NCBI RefSeq assembly: GCF_901709675.1
Contig: NC_051098.1
Location: 13,793,918 to 13,857,917, forward strand
Direction: 5' to 3'
Length of the DNA stretch: 64,000 bases
Source of the DNA: Syngnathus acus
Taxonomy: Eukaryota; Chordata; Actinopteri; Syngnathiformes; Syngnathidae
Under the pieces are notes generated by a model that searched no databases, was not told where the DNA came from, and worked only from the letters and a program-made list of their open reading frames with translations. A program made the translations under genes and the position numbers. Shown here piece by piece: positions 49,348-61,009 of this stretch (positions are counted from its first letter, which is position 1; every line of letters starts with the position of its first letter).

Positions 49348-51578
49348 ATGCCCATCTTCAAGAACCTCCCGGTGCGCCTGAAAGGTGGCCCCACTTTGGA
49401 CAACGCCTTGTTCATTCGCAGAATGAGCCTGAACATCAACCCCCGCCACCACAACCCCTTTGACAATGACGACGACGATAGCCGCGGCGACCAATCCTGG
49501 TCGGCGGGTGGATCTTTCCTGGACGGCAGCGTTCCCGGGGACCGCAATCCCTTCGAGGACGAGGAGGATGAGAACGAGGCCAACGAGGGCAAGAAAGCCA
49601 AACGGGGCTCGGGGAAGGGATCCTTCATCAAGTCCCCCCTGAAGAGTTTGGGGAAGCTGGGGAAGAATTTGAGGTTGTCGGGGCGAGGGAAGGACGGCAC
49701 GCCGTCGCCGCAGGGGACGCCGTCACCGGCGGACAAGAAGAAGAGAGGTCGCAGGAGCTCCGAAGGAAGTCTACTGAAGTAAACACAATCGAGCATAACT
49801 TTACGTAAAAAAAAGTGTCAGACTTTTGCAGGCACAGATACAGGGAACAGTCACAGTAACGGCATAATCTTTGTGTCCTTCGCAGGTTTGCAGGCAAATA
49901 TCGTGACACCCTCAGCTTCCGTAAAGAGACTCTGGCCAACGGTGACGTCAATTGCTCCGAGAGCGAGTGCGACTCATCCAGCCGCCGCCTGTCCTTCATG
50001 AAGATGGTCGGCCTCGGCAAGACCAAGCGAGAGCTTGGGGCCGATCCCTCCTTGCAGGGTCCCGAGGACCAGCTGGTGCGCAAGGAGCCCCAAGTGGAAG
50101 TCAAGCCCAGGGAGCCGCTGTCAGGTAAATCCATGGGATTGTTCTAGATCTTCTTCGACTGTTTATTTTGACCAGGAGTGTTCTAGATGTTCTCCTAGTG
50201 TTTGTTCCTACTGGGAATGTTCGTTCAAGTGTGGGCTTGTTGTCATCAGCACTGACGTGTGTTGGTGTGTGATTTCCAAACACGATCCTGTTTGCACCTT
50301 CATCAGGGTTGTGTACTGTTGACACACGGCCAGCAGCCGGGCAGGGATGCGCCACTTTCTACCCTTTCACGCTATCGCCACAGTGAAAGCCAACCAGCTA
50401 GAAGTGTCCTTTGGAGGACCTTTAGAAGCAGACAAGAACCAACAAGATTTTGTTGTGCTTGTTGTGGTCATGCGCGTTAGCGTGAAGAAGGCAAAGAGGA
50501 AGAGATGAAGTTCTCTGCAGGCTTTTGATGGCCACGTTGATAACAATGCGGGAAAAAAACACAGCAGCCCAAACTTAACTCAACCCAAGGTGTCATCGAC
50601 TGCAACACGCAGCGAATGCTAATCTGTCATTTTCTCGTTCGTGTAAATTTCTTTTTAAACTTCCAATGAAATCTGAAAAGTCAATCTGAACTTTAAAACT
50701 CCCTTAACCGTTTCCACTGAGTCATTGCGGTGTTCTATCTGGTTCCCGGTTGCGTAAGTTCCAATTGCGAATAAGACTCTCACATTCCGTTTGATGGGGC
50801 CGGTCAATGATTGCCTCGGCACAGGTCATCGCCGCCATAAAACTTTGACTACTCGTTAATCACACGCCTTTAGAGAACAGAAAGGCGGCACCATCCAAAG
50901 TCCGTCCTTTAGTATGAAGGACGTCTGTGGCCTTGTGATGACGCCACAAAATTCGAACATAATTTAAACAGTCTAGAATTATTTCTTTCTTTCTTTATTT
51001 ATTTAACTCAAATACTGCTTTCAAGTACTTTATACAAGAGGACGTTTACATTTCTGAACTCTGTCACCAGGATGCCTCCGGTGGCCGCCTAAGGAAATGC
51101 TGACTCAGCTGTCCATAAATTCAATTTAGTGTATGGCGACGACGGTATGAGGAAGCAGGTGAAGGTGGGTGGGGCATCACCCACCCAGATGGAAACCATT
51201 TCCTGCAGCGGAACAATAAAAGCTCTGTTGGCGCACCGCTATGACATACACGTGTACGCGTGCGTGCATGTCTTGTCTGGAGTGAAGGTTCTTCAAGTAT
51301 GCTGATATCACCTTACAGTGGCCCAGCACTGTTTGTGCTGACCTCGGCGCTTTTTCGCCAGATTACATATTGGCATTCATCTCAGGGAGAATGAAAGAGT
51401 CACACAAAGGCATCCGTGTACACATTTTGTGAACTTAACCGTTCAACTCGTTGTTAGATAATAATGTGACATCATAGGTCCCCTTTAAAAAATGACCAGG
51501 AAGTGGATAAGAGTGAAAATATTCTGCATTTAAACCTGCCATGTTGGGCCCGCATTGTTCCGTTCGACGCATGTTCTT

Positions 51579-51631
<53 letters not shown>

Positions 51632-54600
51632 CATCCTGTCTTCCTCTGTGGACGCTGAGCCAGACAAACATCACATCTGCACATCCTCCCCTGCCCCCCC
51701 CCCCCCACACACACACACATAATTGGGTCCGGGATGTACATTGTCCCCATATGTCCCCGTTGTCTCCTCATCTCCTTGTTTCCTCATCTCCTTATGTCCT
51801 TGCATCCTCCAGTGCTGGAGATCCTTCAGCTGGTGAAGAAACGGGATCTCCTCCTGGCCGACAGTCACATCCTGGAGCTGGAGCAGGAGTGTAACGGGCC
51901 GGAGGGTGGCCCGTCTCCGGAGGAGTCGGGCAGCCCGACCGGCGGCGTGAAGGACGGCGGGCGGCGGAAGGCCAAAGATGTGGAGCTGCTGTACGAAGAG
52001 CTGCAGAAGGAGTTGTGGGCGGTGGTCCGGGAGTCTCTACGCTCGCCCACCGCCGGGCCTAACCTCGGCCTGGTGGTTCAGGTGAGGGCGCCGAAGCCTT
52101 TGTTGTGACAAAGCAAGTCTGAATGAGTTCTAAAAACTTTATGGGATCTCACGCAGGTCCTGCAGCAGGAGGAGCTGGTAGATGTGGACTGGTCCTCAAC
52201 GGGCGGACCGAGACCGCGGCAACTGAAGCGGCGATGGAGGGAGGCAGTGGAGGATGCGGCCGATGGATCGCTTCCTCAAAAAGCCGAGTTCACAGTTGGG
52301 GATCTGGCCAAGTACCTGGACCGCATCCGGGCTCGCGTGGTGGACGACTTAGATGCCGCTAAGAGGAACGTGGTCAACATCTACCCCGAGGAGTATCAGG
52401 CGATGCAGGTGAGTAGGGAAATAAGGGATTCAGGCATGGACGTTCGATATTGGCGGTCCTTAGTCATGTGACTTTTTTTCATTATTATTTTTTTCCCCAA
52501 AGACATATAGTATCAATGACATTTTTTTTTTTTCTTTCAAATGTTTCAATTTTTGATCCATGACCATTCAGGTGTACTTACAAAGCTACCACCAGGCGGT
52601 TGCCAGGCGTCTGCAGGCCATCACCAAGCAGCAGCTGCAGATCACCGACATTTACTCACTCCTGGACTGGCTACACAACATATATAACAGGTACACACAC
52701 ACACACACACACGGATCACACGTGCGTGTGTGTCCATGCTTATTCATGTTATGTGCGTGTTTGTGTGTTTTAGGGATGTTTTGGCAAAAGTGTGTGTGTC
52801 GGATCCTTTGAGAGGCTCCCAGCTGGGACCTCTGCTTGCTTCGGATGTCGTGGACAGGCTGGAACAAGACTGCCTCAACTCAGTCAGGGTGAGACACATA
52901 AGACAACCACGCAAGAACGACACAACAAAGCTGACTTTTGATTAACCGTGTCACTGGACGGTTCTGGGTCTAGAACTTCTGAGTGGGTCAATTAGGGTTG
53001 GACAATTTATGGTAAACTAGATTTCTATTGGCAAGCTAGTGAAGATATTTTTTGGGTGGAGTGGAACCTATCTTATCCTATTTTGAGATCAAGCCAAACT
53101 GTCTAATGCAAAAATACAGCTTTGGCGCCACCTTGTGGCCGAGGAGAGGAAAGGTATGTTTTCCCAGCTGGCTGTCAAGGTGCGTTTGTTTTAAGTATTG
53201 GCTCGTCCCTGCAGGCTAAAGTGACCACCGAGTTGAGTCAAGTCCTGGACGAAGAGGAGAAGAGGTGGTTGGAGACACTGCACACGGAGGAGTACCACAT
53301 CCCTCTGGCAAAAACCATCATACAGGTGACAAGCCCCCCCGCCACCCTCTTTGTTGTTGTGATAACACACACACACACACACACACAAGCTGTTTAGTCT
53401 CCCAAGTGTTGTTACGTAAAGGTGCATTCCGCTGGGTTTTGTTCTCTGATTATCATCTGACGTTGTCCTCCAGCTAGTGCCAAAGTCAACATGAGCAGCT
53501 TTCCTTTTCTTACGCACACACAGACACACACTTAGGCATCATCATTATGGGAGCAGATGCGCCTCTTAGTGGCCACAGAAAGTACACAACACTTTTTTTT
53601 TTTTTAGAATTTTCTTTGGATTTCTGCAACAAATTTCAATTTATTAAAAATATTATCCTTATATATTTTTATTTAGATTTTCTTTCCATAGATACATTTG
53701 TCCCAATTATACAGTTCTTTTTGCATAATACAGTAAATATTTTTCATTATTTATTTATTTATTTATTTATAACAGAGGATGCAAGTTGATCTGGAACGTT
53801 CCGCCACCATCAACAGAAGTTTGGGCTCCCGAGTAGCTCAGTGCAGCCTCAACGGCCTGGCGGACTTCCTCTACAGGTACACACAAAAACACACACACAC
53901 ACACACGTGCACACACTGTCATTGATGATGTGGGCTCTCAGTTTCCAGCGTAAAGTGGATCTTTTTCACGAGGGGATGCAGAACGGAATGTTTGGAGAGC
54001 ATGAGGACGGCTACGTATCCAAAACCGTGGCACTTGTCAACTGCTGCCCGCCTTTCAGGTTTTTACTTTGGACTTCCCCTCACACCACACTCCTTCATTA
54101 TAGTCCTGATGATTTAACCAGTGTGTGTGCGTGTGCGCAGAGGTTTCGTTCAGCGATGCGTTCCTCGCGAGACATTGACGACAGCCAGCGATGAGTCCCT
54201 GCGGCGCGCCAACAAAGCGCTCAACCACATCGTCCAGCAGGGGGTGCGAGTGCTCTCGGAACGCCTCTTCCTCCACATCAGGGTAACCACACACATTTGA
54301 CCCAAGTGTGTTTCTTGGGTCAGTTTCACTAAGAGCATGTTAAAGGATATTCAGAATTTGTGTGCGTGTTGTGCTTCAGCCCTTCTTTGAGCGCTTGGTG
54401 AAGAGAAAGTGGCTAAGCAACACGGAGGCGTACGAACAAATCGAAGCGGTGATCAAGGAACACTTTAAAAAATATCACAGGATGGATGAACCTCCTTACC
54501 AGGTATACACACAAATATTGTTTGTGTATTGTGTGGTGATGTAACTGATTGTTGCGTTTAGCTCCTTGTGGCGGAAGTTCACCGGCGTGTCCTGATGGAG

Positions 54601-55319
54601 TACCTTCGCTCGGTAATGCGAGGGCGGATCATCTGCACGTCGCTGAAGAAGAGGAAGAGGATGGCCGGACGGCTCCGGGATGAAGGACGGCAGATTAAAG
54701 TGCTCTTCAAGGATCTGGTCAGTGCGTTGCTGTTCACAAGAAAAGAAAAGAAATACCAACAATATATTAAAATTATTCTTTGTGTGTCAGGAGTCTCCGT
54801 CAAGCTGGTTAGATGGAGCTCTGTCTCACATCTCGGAGATCATCCAACTCGAGGATATTCCCTCTATTCAGATGGAGGTCGGAGTTCTTGCCCGAGAGTT
54901 TCCAGATATCAGGTGAGTCGACATGCGGACTAACGTTGACTGGCAACGACTCCATTATTTGTCCGTGAACGCTTCGTTTACCCTTTTCCAGGAAGAAGCA
55001 CGTGTCGGCCATTTTGAACATCCGCGGCATGACGCGACAACGCGAGCGCCAGGAAATCCTCAACATCGTCAAGGACATCGAGAGCGGCGCGGGGGCGAGC
55101 GACGGCGGCACGGGCACAGAGGGCGGTGCCGCGGGTCCTGCCCGTATTACCCGGGACCGCGCCCTCTTCTCCGAGGTGCCTGTGACTTCCGAGGTTCACT
55201 GCCTGAACGTGGGCCTGAGCCGCGTGGCCCTCGCCGCCTCCTCCTGCTACACTACACTGCGACCCCGTGGACGAAAGGCTCGGACGCCGACGCATGACAA
55301 CGCGGATGACATCCTCTGA
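49348..55319 (+). CDS. exoc3l2: exoc3l2: exocyst complex component 3-like (Sec6/TNFAIP2 family)
   Basis: Predicted 874-aa Sec6-family protein; relatives tether vesicles or shape membrane protrusions. Fourteen coding exons, all in phase: 49348-49778, 49886-50124, 51813-52081, 52157-52408, 52572-52690, 52774-52888, 53215-53325, 53776-53876, 53942-54058, 54141-54282, 54380-54502, 54562-54717, 54791-54912 and 54992-55319. The start CCACCATGC is a good Kozak site. The N terminus (MPIFKNLPVRLKGG) and a long acidic then basic low-complexity stretch are followed by the helical Sec6-like part from about residue 225 (VLEILQLVKKRDLLLADSHI), with DLAKYLDRIRARVVDD, ITDIYSLLDWLHN and FFERLVKRKWLSN. Family membership is clear. 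The choice of EXOC3L2 over EXOC3L1/L4 or TNFAIP2 rests mainly on nearby nova2, matching human 19q13.3. Confidence 0.85.
50125..51812 (+). other. exoc3l2 intron 2 with (TG)25 and C-rich tract
   Basis: The longest intron inside the coding part of the gene (1.7 kb). Flanking exons are both phase 1, so no missing exon is needed. A TG tract lies at 51581-51630 and a C-run then CA repeat at 51694-51718, shortly before the acceptor. Confidence 0.7.
51581..51630. repeat. (TG)25 microsatellite
   Basis: Fifty uninterrupted bases of TG in exoc3l2 intron 2. Confidence 0.97.
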
Positions 55320-56524
55320 AGTGGAGGCGAGATCGCAAAGACTTTTGGAAAGCTTTCTTTTGGATGAGATGCCTCCACATTTTCTTTTTCTCCTCAAGCC
55401 ACCTTGATGGTAAACTAAGCAAAGCTAAACTTTTCTGAAAGGTTTTAAGAATGAACCACATTAAAGAAAGAAAGCTAGCTAATGCTTTTTGAATGGATGC
55501 AATAATAAGGAGCTTTTGTGGCAAACTACACTTCTTGACGCTTCCCAATGTCTTAGAGGATTTTTTTAATGTGACTGATATTTTGAGAATTTTTCTTTTT
55601 ATCATCATTCTTAACTTTCTTGGGAGCACTTTAGCCAGCAGGATCTCTGTCTTTCTTTTTCTTCTCATTTATATTGTTGCACATGAAAAAGAGAATGCTT
55701 AGAAATATGAATCATGGTACTAGATGACGTCATATTGATTGTATTTAAAACTGAGATGGAAGGGAATGTGTAACCCACATATAAATGATGTTTGGGTGGT
55801 TAATTATGATCAGTGATTGAGATGTAGTGCAAAAAGAAACACAGAAAAAACAAATTAACTGACATTCTAATGATTACCTTTTATTGTACACGCAGATTTG
55901 TAGTTAGAATTTCAGAGATCAAAAGTGGAAAATACGATTTTAACTCACATAATTTATTAGTAGTGAACGACATTGATTCTTGTCAATGGAAATATTTGCT
56001 GTTGATGAACATTCCGCTGAAAATTAAGAGTGAGTTACTCAGTAGCTATCTGCCCACCATTAGGCACTTTTTCCAAGATAAAACATAAATGAAAGTTTAC
56101 TGACTCCTCTTCTGTTGACTTTGTATATGTGAATTTATGTAAATTGATTAACGGCAATAAAAACAGATTCTGTCTATCAAATTGTTCCTGATTTCATTTC
56201 TCATAAATTACCGCAATTCCACCAGCTGACGTTTTATTACGTCGAATTATGCGACAGCAACACGTAATGAATGAAAAATAAATAAAATGGTCCCTTCCTA
56301 ATTACGTCACACGTTAGCTGCGAACTCGACTCTCAAATGACTCCGACGTGACCCGGATGTAAACATCGCAGACATATTGGACGTCCGAACGCAGATAACC
56401 ATCCCGAATGATTGCCTCTGTTTTTGTTAAAGACCCGAATTTGTTCGACCAGAATTTGTTGTTCATTATAAGAATTATTTTTCTAAAATTTTACATCCGT
56501 CCTGGCGACCTGCCTTAGGTCTGG
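55320..56524. other. exoc3l2 3' UTR and spacer to the zinc-finger gene
   Basis: AT-rich 3' UTR running to AATAAA at 56156-56161. The following 360 bp include the zinc-finger promoter region, with CGACGTGACCCGGATG near 56344, and probably a noncoding first exon, since GCCTTAG at 56512-56518 could be an acceptor just before the start codon. Confidence 0.55.
56156..56161 (+). terminator. Poly(A) signal AATAAA, exoc3l2
   Basis: Canonical hexamer in GGCAATAAAAACAG, about 840 bp after the stop codon. Confidence 0.6.
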
Positions 56525-59500
56525 ATGGATCGGCCGAGCCACGACGAGGCGACAACCGCCGAAACTTTCCGCTCGCAGGCGACGCTCATCATGGAGGTGG
56601 CGGTGGATGCAGCCGTGGGAGTTTTCCACAGGAGCCTCGTTGGCGGGCAGATCCAGGCTGCCGACAACGCCGAGCTGAAGGTAAGCAGCGGTTGTTATTA
56701 ATTGTAGTAATATTCGTTTTATTCTTATCAACTTACGAAGACGAACGGAGTGGAGGCTGGAAGTTTATAGGAGAAGAGTAACGAGAGCCAGATAACAATC
56801 CCGTCCTCACTTCCCTTTTCGCCTAGGCGAATAAATTAATAAGGAGAATTTATTTATCACTTACGTAAATATAATGTAGTTTTATATTTTTAAAAAATTC
56901 TATATACATTTAATCAAATCGACCGTGGTTACATTGACAAGCAAACTGCTGTCACAACTCAAATAACTAGTAGTATACGCTCCGAAATGGAAGGGGGCGC
57001 AATTTCCTTTGTCAAATTGTGGGCCCCACATATTCGCGGATGTGCTTGTAGCCTCATCATGTCCTCTCCCTCCTCAGCGTCAGCTAACATCCATCTTGAG
57101 TGTGGCAGCGAAGGAGGCAGTCCGTCAAATCTGCAGTGTGTTTGGACAGCTCCTGGCAACCTTGCCCAAGGAAGATGACACCTTGCGAGACAAAGTGGGG
57201 CAGCTGGAGGTTGAGCTGAGTTCAAGGGACAAGCAAACGTCTACGATGGAGAAAACACAGAGTAAGAAAGTAGATTATTATTCAGAATTGTTCAACCGTA
57301 ACCAAAACGGGTATAATGTAACTTAGTAATTGTTCATTGTCAGTAGACGACAAACGACAGGTCGCTGCCCCCATGAGCCTCGCCATGTCCATCATCAACT
57401 CGGCCAAAGCGATTTCCAGCAAAGCGAGCAGTGGCGGTACGGCTCAGGTTCCTCTAGTCATCATCAGCTCGCCGGTTCACAGCACATTCAGGGTCCCGAA
57501 TGGCCCCTTGGTGACGCCATCTGAAGACCACCTTGAAGATCACGCTCAGGGTGAAGTCTCTGGCGTGATGTCACTTCCGTTCGCGGGTGAGCAGCTGGAG
57601 CCTGAGAAGTTGGTGGCCACCAAGAATGAGACGGAGCTTCACGAAAAGGTTGGGCATGTTTTGTTGTTTTTCTCTCCAGTTTCCTTCACACGATGTCAGT
57701 TTTGGTCACTAATTTATTTATTTGTCGTTCAGGAGGCCAGTAAGACGGCAGAACCAGTTGACGTTAAATCAGAAAAGGAGATGGTGACCCACACTCAACC
57801 AGGTAATTCATTACCATTACGGGATGAATAAAACACACTATTAAGTATTTATATTTTTTTGCGGTGTCCAAATGTCCTGAAAGGATAAACGAAGGGCACT
57901 CAGAATGCCACAATGCACTTGGAAAAGTAGTGAGCATCCATGTTTACTCAACAGGTTAATAAAAAACAACATGGCACAAGCACGAATATCAAAGCGATGC
58001 TGTAAATATAAACCGCCGAAATAATGAATTCATTTTATTGAATAGAAAATCTTGCTCAAGTTCCAAAATGCAGTTCGCCTTTGGAGGCAAAATTGTTTTT
58101 TCTTTATGACGTAGCTGCAAGTGAAGAAGACCTGAAGGAGCTGGAGAATAAGCGCCGGCGTGAGCAGTACAAGAACAAGCGCTTCTTCTGCGAGCTATGC
58201 GACAAAGGCTTCCACCAGCAACACCAGCTACGCAAACACGCCTTGCGCCACACCAAACCCTTCCCCTGCACGCTGTGTGACAAAGGCTTCTACCAGGTAT
58301 GTGGAAAAAAAGAATCTGTGAATAAAGATTGTGGATTGATTTTATTTTTTTTTTTTCTTCCCCCATTGCAAAGGCAAAAACACTGCACAAACACCAGCAG
58401 GCCCACCAGCTACGCGAGGCCCAGGAACGAGACCCTGACAAGATGCTGGCGTGCGAGCAGTGCAATCGGAAATTCCGTCTGGCCCGGCAGCTGCGCGCCC
58501 ATCAAGCGTCGCACCGGCTGGAGGCAACGCCCCTGCGCTGTGCCACCTGCGGCCGCACATTCACCTCGGCAGCCGTACTTCGATACCACGAGATCTCGCA
58601 CGCTGACGTCAAGCCCTTCATGTGCGACGTGTGCGGCAAAGGCTTCCTGAGGAAAAAAAGCCTACGCGAGCACCAGACGGTCCACACGGGGGCGCGGCCG
58701 TACCCCTGCCAGACGTGCGGCAAGCGCTTTTCCACCAGCGGGAACCTGCGCGTGCACAAACGCTCGCACTCGGACGAGCGACCCTTCTCGTGCGGCGAGT
58801 GCAACAAGGCCTTCAAGTGCCGTATGGGTCTGCTGCAGCACCGTGTGGTCCACACGGGGGAGAAGCCTTTCGTCTGTCAGACCTGCGGACTCAGCTTCGG
58901 ACTCAAGTACAACTTCCAAAGGCACCTGCGCCTCCACAGCGGAGAAAAGCCCTTCAAGTAAGATCACTTTAAGTTTTTAAAGTTCACACACAGATACACC
59001 AAAAAAAGGAAAACTCAAATTGTGAAAAACATCCATCCATCCACATTAAAAAGTCATTGTTGCATGTGCGGCAGGTGTGAGAAGTGCGGCGAAGGCTTCT
59101 CCGGAACGTGGGCCCTGAAAACGCACATGCTAGCGCACGGCGTGGAGAAACCCTTCATGTGCGACCTGTGCGGCAAGACCTTCTTCTACAACTGCCAGCT
59201 GCAGAAGCACCAGCTCGTGGTCCACAAGAACAAGGAGCACGCCAAGGCGGGCGGCGCGCCCGCCGGCAACCGGCGCCGTCGGCGGGCATCGGCGGGCATG
59301 AAGGCCTTCAGTTGCAAGAGCTGCGCCAAGAGCTTCAGCAGCGTCAGCACGCTTCGCACGCACGAGAAGAGCCACGCCGAGCACAAGGAGTTTGTCTGCG
59401 AGACGTGCGGGAAGTCCTTCCACCAGCGCCACCTATACATTTACCACATGCGCCAGCACAGCGGCGACCGGCCGCACGTCTGCGGTTTTTGCCAGAAGGC

Positions 59501-59885
59501 CTTCCTGCTTCAGTCGCAGCTACGCCAGCACGAGCTGCTGCACACAGGCGTCAAGCCGCACCAGTGCCAACAGTGCGGGAAGGCCTTCAGGACGACGCAG
59601 AACTACCACCGACACCTCCTGGTGCACACGGGCGAGAAGCCCTACGAGTGCCAACAGTGCAGCCGCAAGTTCCGCCAGTCCAACCAGCTCAAGTCGCACA
59701 TGCAGATCCACACGGGCGTCAAGCTGTACTCGTGCCAGAGTTGCGGCCGCGGGTTCTCCGACTCCAGGCAGCTCAAGAAGCACCGCTGTGGCGACGGGGC
59801 GAAGGCCTCGCACCAGTCCGGAAGCAAATGCAACAAGGAGAAAAGCGCAGTTTTCCCTTGGAGCGATGGTTTCGTCAACGAGTGA
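56525..59885 (+). CDS. C2H2 zinc-finger protein with 16 fingers
   Basis: A predicted nuclear DNA-binding protein of 763 aa from seven in-phase exons: 56525-56680, 57078-57261, 57344-57648, 57733-57802, 58115-58296, 58374-58957 and 59075-59885. The N terminus has the fish-specific helical motif ETFRSQATLIMEV, common in teleost zinc-finger families, followed by RQLTSILSVAAKEAVRQIC and a short coiled coil. A Ser/Pro-rich linker follows, then fingers from about residue 310. Fifteen fingers keep C-x2-C and H-x3/4-H; examples begin CELCDKGF, CDVCGKGF, CQTCGKRF and CQQCGKAF. The last (CQSCGRGF...HRC) is C2HC. TGEKP-type linkers join several. Two introns cut into the array, one within finger 2 and one just before the first Cys of finger 9. 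No KRAB domain is seen. The target is unknown. Confidence 0.88.
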
Positions 59886-59963
59886 TCGCTAACCATACCA
59901 GATGCATCATAGAAACGGTGGAAAAAGTGCCAGCTTGAAAGGGAATGTTAATGATTCACTCAC

Positions 59964-59969
59964 AATAAA
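59964..59969 (+). terminator. Poly(A) signal AATAAA, zinc-finger gene
   Basis: Hexamer in CACAATAAAAACAAAC, about 80 bp after the stop. Confidence 0.6.
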
Positions 59970-60361
59970 AACAAACACCAGCACAAAAACAAATAAAAAT
60001 TATTTAGCCAAATTATAAATGACTTTTTTAATCCACGTAGAGGCATTTTCTGATCCATGCTTCGTTACTGCTGCCGGGCAGAATCTTTAGTATTTCCCAA
60101 ACATAACTTTTGAGCAAACCACATGAACGCCATACTTGTTGTCAAAGAGTGCAGGTGATTCGCCAACACTTTGAATGGTCAAGAATAAAAAATGTATAAG
60201 ATGATTTATACACCACTTATTAATGCAATAATAATTTTCTATTTATTTAAGGTAAATATTAGACATAACATGGCATTACTATGTCTGACAAATGTTCAAA
60301 ACACATTTTACAAGTAGCAGCACTCAAAATGCTGTCATCGGCTTTTCCAGACATTTCGTCA

Positions 60362-60373
60362 TGCGCGTGCGCA
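60362..60373 (+). promoter_or_regulatory. NRF1-like site upstream of rnf168
   Basis: TGCGCGTGCGCA is close to the NRF1 consensus TGCGCATGCGCA and is itself nearly palindromic. It sits about 200-300 bp before a likely noncoding first exon of rnf168. Confidence 0.4.
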
Positions 60374-61009
60374 GACGCCACCATCCGGATTGCGCGGGTA
60401 ATGGTAGAGCTTTATCTTCTCAAGTTAACTACTAAACACATTGTAAACCCACCCACCTGAGAGGCCATTATATATCGATTAAACTTTATTAATAGAGCAC
60501 TTTGGCGATACTTCATTCGTCCGTCCGAGCGGGAGTTGTGCGGCCTGACGCGGCTTAGCTTTAGAGCTAACGGCTAACTGGGATTGTGTAGGAAGGAGCA
60601 AATTTAAGAGTCGTCCATTAAAGCTACTGAGAGGACACAACTCAAGAGGTAATACTAGTTAGAAGTAACTTTTCTGTTCAACTGTTTTGTTGTCTGCCTG
60701 GAGTTGTGACACCAGACCGGTTGTTGTCAAAGGGAAGCAGCTTAGCTTTGACACGTTTGTACAACATGCACTGTTGTGCTTAAGTGATCTGTGCTGGAAT
60801 GTTTGCAGGAAAGTTTATTTGCAGTCAACCCTCGATGTTCGCGGATGTTGGGACGAAGACCAGCCGCGAAAATCAAGAGATTCGGTATTGAATATTACAA
60901 TATCTCATAGTGAGTAATAGCTGTAGCGTTTGTTGTGGAAACCTCACCGCATTGTCGTCTGCCTCCACTGGCCACATAGATCCAGGAGCAAGAAGGAGAG
61001 AAGAAGATC

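Larger units (their letters stand above)
59886..61009. other. Zinc-finger 3' end and rnf168 5' region
   Basis: The zinc-finger gene has AATAAA at 59964-59969. An AT-rich spacer follows. A GC-richer start region at about 60355-60660 contains an NRF1-like site and a possible noncoding first exon ending CTCAAGAG|GTAATAC near 60648. A relic of a dispersed repeat (CAACCCTCGATGTTCGCGG, GCGAAAATCAAG) lies at 60825-60880 in the presumed first intron. Confidence 0.5.

Noticed and set aside
59084-59938. 284-codon frame overlapping the zinc-finger exon
   Set aside because: Same-strand out-of-frame shadow, without Cys-x2-Cys spacing; the true frame has regular fingers.
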